From: Aminipila butyrica
Lineage (GTDB): Bacteria; Bacillota; Clostridia; Peptostreptococcales; Anaerovoracaceae
Length of the DNA: 64,000 nucleotides
Assembly (NCBI RefSeq): GCF_010669305.1
Contig: NZ_CP048649.1
Coordinates: 2,976,001 to 3,040,000, forward strand
Reading direction: 5' to 3'
This document shows positions 59,459-64,000 of this stretch, piece after piece; positions within the stretch are counted from its first letter, which is position 1; the number at the start of each line of letters is the position of its first letter. A program made the translations under genes and the position numbers. Below the pieces are notes generated by a model that did no database searches, was not told the origin of the DNA, and saw only the letters and a program-made list of their open reading frames with translations.

Positions 59459-59489
59459 CTTATATCTCCATTACTTGTACTCATTTCAT

Positions 59490-60521
59490 TTACTCTTGCA
59501 GCGCTGTCAAGGGAAGATTTGGATAAGCGTCCAGAGTCAGATCACTAACAAAGCCTCCTTTATATTTGTAATAAGCTGCACAGGCAATCATGGCTGCATT
59601 GTCCGTACAGAGCACCGGTGCAGGTCGATACAGTTGGATGCCGTTTTTCCGGCACTGTTCCTCCAGCATCTCTCGCAGCTTGCTGTTGGCAGCCACACCC
59701 CCGGCCAGAACCAACTTATCTTTTTTCATCGTTTTAGCCGCCGTCACTGCCTTTTTCACAATTACGTCCAGCACCGCCTGCTGAAAGCTGGCGGCTACAT
59801 CAGCCTGATTGACCTCTCGTCCCGCCTGCTTTTCCGAATTTAAGTAGTTCAACACCCCGGTCTTAATACCGCTGAAGCTGAAATCATAACTATCTTTTTC
59901 CAAAAATACCCGCTTAAAAGGAACGGCCTGAGGATTGCCCTCTCGGGCCAGCTTGTCGATTCGAGGCCCACCTGGATATCCCAGGCCCAGCACTCTAGCC
60001 ACCTTGTCAAAGGCCTCCCCTACCGCATCATCTCTCGTACCACCCAGAACCTGAAATCCATTGTAGTCTCGCACTTCCACAATGTTCGTGTGGCCGCCGG
60101 AAACGACCAAGGCCATAAAAGGCGGCTCCAATTCCGGATATTCTATGTAATTGGCACTGATGTGCCCCTGTATATGGTGCACCCCCACCAGCGGAATATC
60201 CTTGGCGAAGGCATAAGCCTTGGCCGAAGCCAGTCCAATGAGCAGCGCTCCCACCAAACCGGGGCCGCAAGTAACACCAATCAAATCCACCTGATCTAAG
60301 GTAACTCCTGCCTGATTCAACGCCTCTTCCGTCACCTGATTGATATTCTCCAGGTGATGCCTGGAAGCGATTTCCGGCACTACCCCCCCAAAGACCTGAT
60401 GCACCTTGATTTGGGAAGAAATCACATTAGAGAGAACCTGGCGTCCCTCCAAAAGGAGGGCCACCGAGGTCTCATCACAGCTGGATTCAATTCCCATGGT
60501 TAAAAATTTTCCGTCTTTCAT
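59490..60521 (-). CDS. tsaD: tRNA threonylcarbamoyladenosine transferase subunit TsaD
   Basis: This 343-residue ASKHA-fold enzyme transfers the threonylcarbamoyl group to A37 of ANN-decoding tRNAs. Landmarks: GIESSCDETSVALL, the metal-binding HHLENI and HHIQGH, VSGGHTNIV, KVARVLGLGYPGG, GGVAANSKLR. The frame is open to 60644, but GGGAGAATGGA precedes the ATG at 60519-60521. It overlaps a small upstream gene by 35 nt and belongs to tsaE-tsaB-rimI-tsaD. Confidence 0.98.
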   Translation of the reverse strand: MKDGKFLTMGIESSCDETSVALLLEGRQVLSNVISSQIKVHQVFGGVVPEIASRHHLENINQVTEEALNQAGVTLDQVDLIGVTCGPGLVGALLIGLASAKAYAFAKDIPLVGVHHIQGHISANYIEYPELEPPFMALVVSGGHTNIVEVRDYNGFQVLGGTRDDAVGEAFDKVARVLGLGYPGGPRIDKLAREGNPQAVPFKRVFLEKDSYDFSFSGIKTGVLNYLNSEKQAGREVNQADVAASFQQAVLDVIVKKAVTAAKTMKKDKLVLAGGVAANSKLREMLEEQCRKNGIQLYRPAPVLCTDNAAMIACAAYYKYKGGFVSDLTLDAYPNLPLTALQE

Positions 60522-60750
60522 TCCATTCTCCCGACCGTTGAATCCCCCGGACGATGCAGCGGTCGTCCGCAGATAAGTGTCTGCAATTTTCACAGGACAT
60601 GTAATCCGACATGTTAAACATGTTGAAATCATGTCGTCTCTCAAAGCGGCTGCAATGAGACACAGGATTGGTCATATCATCGTAATAATCATCGCTTTCG
60701 CTGTGATAGCGACCGCTGACGTTTTTGTTATCTCCATAATATCGGATCAT
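60487..60750 (-). CDS. Small Cys-motif protein between rimI and tsaD
   Basis: This 87-residue frame has a strong ribosome site, GGAGGTAGGTAC before the ATG at 60748-60750, and ends inside tsaD. It begins MIRYYGDNKNVSGRY and contains SCENCRHLSADDRCIVRG, four Cys that may bind a metal. It fills the space between rimI and tsaD in the t6A operon. No family recognised. The alternative is chance, but the ribosome site and Cys motif argue for a real gene. Confidence 0.62.
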   Translation of the reverse strand: MIRYYGDNKNVSGRYHSESDDYYDDMTNPVSHCSRFERRHDFNMFNMSDYMSCENCRHLSADDRCIVRGIQRSGEWNERRKIFNHGN

Positions 60751-60841
60751 GTACCTACCTCCGGCATACTATTTTTTCTCCCGCCTTATTTTCCAAGAAA
60801 CCTCTGGAAGAATAGTATTAGTATGTCAAAGGCTGGCGCTT

Positions 60842-61291
60842 TTATTCACGGCCCCGCCACATGATAACAGCGTTTTCGCCGTTATCATGATAATAACCCT
60901 TGCGGATGCCCGCTGGCTTAAAATCCAATTCCGTATACAACTTCTGAGCCGGCAGATTGGATTCCCGCACTTCTAGAGTGAAGCTGGTCAGGCCGTTTTC
61001 TTCCGCCACCTCCATAAGCGACGTCACCAAAGCCCGCCCAATGCCTTTTCGCCGGTATTCCGGAGCTACTGCCACGTTCGTGATGTGGCCCTCGTCCAAA
61101 ATGGCCCAAAGTCCAGCATAGCCTACCAGCCGACCCTCAATCTCAGCAGCAATGTAAAAAGCCCGCTGATTTAATTTCAGCTCATAAGCAAAAGATTCTT
61201 CGCTCCAAGGGTCTGCAAAGCAAACTCGGTCCAATCCGGCCATCTCCTGAACATCGTCCTCTTGAGCAGATCGGATAATCAATTGACTCAT
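60842..61291 (-). CDS. rimI: Ribosomal protein S18 alanine N-acetyltransferase (RimI-like)
   Basis: This 149-residue GNAT acetyltransferase has VAPEYRRKGIGRALVTSLMEVA, the acetyl-CoA loop, and LEVRESNLPAQKLY. In this operon position it is RimI, which acetylates S18. I use the ATG at 61289-61291, one base after the tsaB stop; a GTG three codons upstream is the alternative. Middle gene of tsaE-tsaB-rimI. Confidence 0.92.
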   Translation of the reverse strand: MSQLIIRSAQEDDVQEMAGLDRVCFADPWSEESFAYELKLNQRAFYIAAEIEGRLVGYAGLWAILDEGHITNVAVAPEYRRKGIGRALVTSLMEVAEENGLTSFTLEVRESNLPAQKLYTELDFKPAGIRKGYYHDNGENAVIMWRGRE

Positions 61292-61292
61292 G

Positions 61293-62087
61293 TCATTCAC
61301 CGCTTTCCATCTGAACGTTTACTGGAAGGTTCTGAGCTTCTTGCCGCTTCCTCTCTGCTTCGGCCTCTTCCAGCTTCCGTTCTGCCTCTGCCTTTCTCAT
61401 GTAATTCGGTGTCAGTGCCTGCGGGGAACAGACTTCCCCTTTTTTATATAATTCCAGGGCCAATTTGGCAACAGAAGACGCATTTTGATAGCGAATTCCT
61501 GGTTCTGCAAACTTGACTCGTATATTGCTATTTAACGATGAATTTTGCCATTGCTCGATTTGAGCCGCATAGGCTTCGACACCATCTCCAAAGAAAGTAA
61601 TCTCTGCCGACTGAGCTCCCAGCACTTCTTGCAAATTCTCCAGCAGCTGAGCCAGCAGGCAAGCACTGCCCTTCACGACCTCTACCGGGGTTCCATCTTC
61701 TCTCCACCGATAGGCACCACCATAAACCTGCCCTCTCCTAGCGTTGAAAATGGGGCAGTAAATACCTTTTTGTCGCTCCCCATTATAAAGAAAAGTCTCT
61801 AGTGTGGGGACTCCAATGCAGGGTAATTCTAAAGCCTGAGCCAATGCCCGAGCGGTGGACACGCCGATACGAATACCCGTAAAAGAACCGGGCCCCTGAG
61901 AGGCTGCAATCGCTGTCAAATTGTTTATCTGCAATTTACTTTTTTCGAGGATCTCTCCCACCATGGGCATTAAAACCTGCAAATGATTCAGCGTTTCCGA
62001 AGAACGGACTTCGAAAATCTGCCCTTGTTCATCGATTACCGCTACGGATGCCGACGCCCCCGTAGTCTCAATAGCTAATATATTCAT
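61293..62087 (-). CDS. tsaB: tRNA threonylcarbamoyladenosine scaffold protein TsaB
   Basis: This 264-residue ASKHA-fold partner of TsaD has MNILAIETTGASASVAV, AASQGPGSFTGIRIGVSTARALAQ and IFNARRGQVYGGAY. An Ala/Glu-rich charged tail with two AEAERK units near the end is longer than usual. The ATG at 62085-62087 follows GGAGGCGGCAGA and overlaps the tsaE stop as ATGA. Confidence 0.96.
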   Translation of the reverse strand: MNILAIETTGASASVAVIDEQGQIFEVRSSETLNHLQVLMPMVGEILEKSKLQINNLTAIAASQGPGSFTGIRIGVSTARALAQALELPCIGVPTLETFLYNGERQKGIYCPIFNARRGQVYGGAYRWREDGTPVEVVKGSACLLAQLLENLQEVLGAQSAEITFFGDGVEAYAAQIEQWQNSSLNSNIRVKFAEPGIRYQNASSVAKLALELYKKGEVCSPQALTPNYMRKAEAERKLEEAEAERKRQEAQNLPVNVQMESGE

Positions 62088-62518
62088 TCTGCCGCCTCCA
62101 GTCCTTCTATGTCGTAAATTCGCTCCCCTTCCTGAGAGCCATACGCAATACGAATCACAATGGCCTCCTCCGGCAACAGCTCTAAAATCAAATCTGCCCA
62201 TTCCACCACAGATACGCCCTGTCCGAAAAAGTATTCTTCATAGCCGATCTCAAAGAGCTCATCGGGATCGCTGACCCGGTACACGTCAAAATGGTACAGT
62301 GGCAGTCGACCTTGGTGATACTCCTGTACAATAGTAAAGGTAGGGCTGGTGATGGCCTCCTGGATACCCAAACCCTGGGCAATATATTTAGTCAGAGCCG
62401 TCTTACCAGTGCCCAAGTCTCCGATGAGGGCCACCAGGCTGCCGGGACGTAATCGGTCCGCCAGTTTCAAGCCGAATTCTTTTGTCTCTTGTTCGTTTTT
62501 TATCACTAATTTATTCAT
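62084..62518 (-). CDS. tsaE: tRNA threonylcarbamoyladenosine ATPase TsaE
   Basis: This 144-residue ATPase needed to cycle the TsaBD complex has P-loop GDLGTGKTALTKYIA, TSPTFTIVQEY, YHFDVYRVSDPDEL and VEWAD. It heads the t6A operon, and its stop overlaps tsaB by four bases. Confidence 0.97.
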   Translation of the reverse strand: MNKLVIKNEQETKEFGLKLADRLRPGSLVALIGDLGTGKTALTKYIAQGLGIQEAITSPTFTIVQEYHQGRLPLYHFDVYRVSDPDELFEIGYEEYFFGQGVSVVEWADLILELLPEEAIVIRIAYGSQEGERIYDIEGLEAAE

Positions 62519-62619
62519 ACCTTTTATTGTACCACAAGATAGACACTAATAAAATACAAAAAGCCTCTGGCCGTGGTTTTGCAGGATAGCTTTTCATCTA
62601 ATACACACTAAATAAAAAG

Positions 62620-62639
62620 CCGCCAACAAAAGCCGGCGG
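62620..62639 (-). terminator. Terminator of the WG-repeat gene
   Basis: CCGCC and GGCGG arms (62620-62624, 62635-62639), 10-nt loop, then CTTTTTATTT on the minus strand. Confidence 0.75.
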
Positions 62640-62696
62640 TCTTCCTATACACTATAGTTACAAAATAGGGGCAAAACATTTCCCCCATTTCGGCCT

Positions 62697-64000
62697 TTAC
62701 AAAGAAGCCTTGATATTTATCCGCTGAGTCTCCTGCTCCCAAGTAACGTCTGCTCCAATGCTTTCAGCAATAAACCGAACGGGAACCATAACCCGGCTGT
62801 TTAAATTTCTGGCTGGTACGTCCAAGAAGATTTCTTCTGGTGCTCTGCCATCGTCAAAAATATTGACAACGGCCTTGTCTTCTCCAACCTTCAATTGTAT
62901 GATTCTACTATTATTCTGCAACGTCGCCGTGTTCGTTGAAGCATCCCAATCTACATTATAATCCAATGCTTCAGCAATTCCTCGCAGGGGAGCCAGTGTT
63001 CGGTTATTATCCAGAACTGGTTCTTGGTCCAGATAAAGCCATTTATTATTCACATACACGTTGATCTTTCGAGACTGTTTGATGGGACTTTCAATGGTTA
63101 GCTCCTTATTATCGGCAGTATAGGCTGTCGCATATCCATTTGTAAACCCCTGGGTAGCCGTATATTGACAAGGAATAACCAGATTTCCGCTCCGATCAAT
63201 ATAGCCCCATTTTCCATCTTTCAATACTTCTGCTAAGCCTTCCGAATAATCCTCAACGTTATCATAAATCAATCCGGTTATCGGATTGCCTGCCCCATCA
63301 ATAATACCGTATTTACCGGCTTTCCCAAGACGACCTCTGTCTCCACTAAATCCCCCGATAAAATCATACACTGGAGGCACCAAGACTTTTCCATCGATGC
63401 CGATATATCCCCCGATTCCGTATAATTGTTTTTCAGCAGCAACAACGCCAGAAGTATTGCTGGCTGTATTCCAGAAAGTAGCATACTCAAAGGCCGTGAG
63501 GATATTGCCATGCCAGTCGATGACCCCGTATTTATCATTGCTCATCGCCCCAATTCCGCGAAAACTTGAAAAAGGATCGTAAAGTAATTTCTGATATCCC
63601 CTAGAAGCAAGCTTTCCGTCCTGATCCATAAGGTACATCAGCCCATCTTTTGTCGCAATCCCTTTTTCTCCATCAAAGTAGCTCACCGAAGTAAAGCTGG
63701 AATCAAAGGTTTTTATCTTCTCCCCTTTGGTATTGATTGCAAAAATGGTGTTTCCCTCTTGCAGAGTACCAATCCCATTGGTAAAGTCAGAAGCTTCTTT
63801 GTATCGGCATTCTGCCAGCACCTTTCCTTCTTCATCAATATAGCCGTATTTATAATCAGGGGTACCTAAATACATGATAACCTTCCGAACGCCATCATAG
63901 GAGGGGCCTACGGAATCATAAGTTTCGGCTCCAGTCTCTGCGGATACGCTGATACTGGACAGGATTAATAAAAGGGATATGGATAAACATATTCTTTTTT
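62697..64000 (-). CDS. Secreted WG-repeat protein with C-terminal stalk domain (start outside window)
   Basis: The frame continues past the ATG at 63875 to the window edge: 41 more codons read as KRICLSISLLLILSSISVSA, a signal peptide, then a 21-residue spacer. So the true start is just beyond 64000 and 63875 is an internal Met. After the signal come about eight WG/KWG-type repeats (YGYIDEEGKVL, YGVIDWHGNIL, WGYIDRSGNLV and similar, about 45-300), then a copper amine oxidase N-terminal-like domain (APLRGIAEALDYNVDWD, VPVRFIAESIGADVTWE). It is probably an exported binding or cell-wall protein. The ribosome site is not visible. Confidence 0.85.
   Translation of the reverse strand, partial: KRICLSISLLLILSSISVSAETGAETYDSVGPSYDGVRKVIMYLGTPDYKYGYIDEEGKVLAECRYKEASDFTNGIGTLQEGNTIFAINTKGEKIKTFDSSFTSVSYFDGEKGIATKDGLMYLMDQDGKLASRGYQKLLYDPFSSFRGIGAMSNDKYGVIDWHGNILTAFEYATFWNTASNTSGVVAAEKQLYGIGGYIGIDGKVLVPPVYDFIGGFSGDRGRLGKAGKYGIIDGAGNPITGLIYDNVEDYSEGLAEVLKDGKWGYIDRSGNLVIPCQYTATQGFTNGYATAYTADNKELTIESPIKQSRKINVYVNNKWLYLDQEPVLDNNRTLAPLRGIAEALDYNVDWDASTNTATLQNNSRIIQLKVGEDKAVVNIFDDGRAPEEIFLDVPARNLNSRVMVPVRFIAESIGADVTWEQETQRINIKASL

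Overview
The window looks like a chromosome segment of a low-to-mid GC Gram-positive anaerobe of the class Clostridia. The evidence is a HrcA/CIRCE heat-shock circuit, clostridial 2[4Fe-4S] ferredoxin, Rex, SLH-anchored surface protein, YtvI-like protein, MetNIQ, sigma-54 enhancer-binding regulators with PAS sensors, strong AGGAGG ribosome sites, frequent TTG/GTG starts and many T-tailed hairpin terminators. I cannot name the genus from the sequence alone. No rRNA, tRNA, CRISPR array, IS element or prophage was seen.

Layout. 1-8.1 kb: end of a secreted stalk-domain protein, htpG with its own promoter and CIRCE, rplM-rpsI behind a structured leader, murI with a small Cys-rich protein, and a C69 dipeptidase with three SLH domains. 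8.6-13.1 kb: a lipoprotein, an XRE regulator/membrane protein pair, and metNIQ preceded by a 37-codon Met-rich leader ORF and two strong hairpins. 13.1-19.6 kb: two tandem chemoreceptors, a MATE exporter and a YbaK-like deacylase. 19.7-25.6 kb: copper operon csoR-copA, with a CopZ-like chaperone reading frame nested in frame at the 3' end of copA behind its own Shine-Dalgarno, then HxlR, a flavin-type oxidase gene broken by TGA, YtvI-like and GIY-YIG proteins. 25.6-32.6 kb: methyltransferase-like protein, MTA/SAH nucleosidase, an orphan half HsdS, and an agmatinase/arginase-family enzyme plus APC permease behind a sigma-54 promoter facing a RocR-like activator. 32.8-35.6 kb: DUF2812-PadR pair, VOC protein and an unrecognised membrane protein.

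35.9-44.4 kb is the most unusual region: a six-gene catabolic-looking operon (DRE-TIM metallolyase, AAHS-type MFS carrier, two CoA-transferase subunits, thiolase, zinc-ribbon-less DUF35 OB protein) and a divergent metallo-beta-lactamase-fold gene followed by a PAS sigma-54 activator. Both sides have a good -24/-12 promoter, and a possible small RNA with a strong terminator lies between them.

44.7-64 kb is mainly housekeeping: guaA, vanY-guaB, an AAA-less PAS-Fis regulator, TfoX-C protein, REC-GGDEF diguanylate cyclase, CIRCE-groES-groEL, DUF554, Ogg-type glycosylase, a P-loop/Asp23 fusion, ferredoxin, rex, acpP, an ABC-F protein, the tRNA t6A genes tsaE-tsaB-rimI-tsaD, and a secreted WG-repeat protein whose start lies just outside the window. 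All positions, starts and motifs were read by eye; family names come from motif recognition, not from searches.
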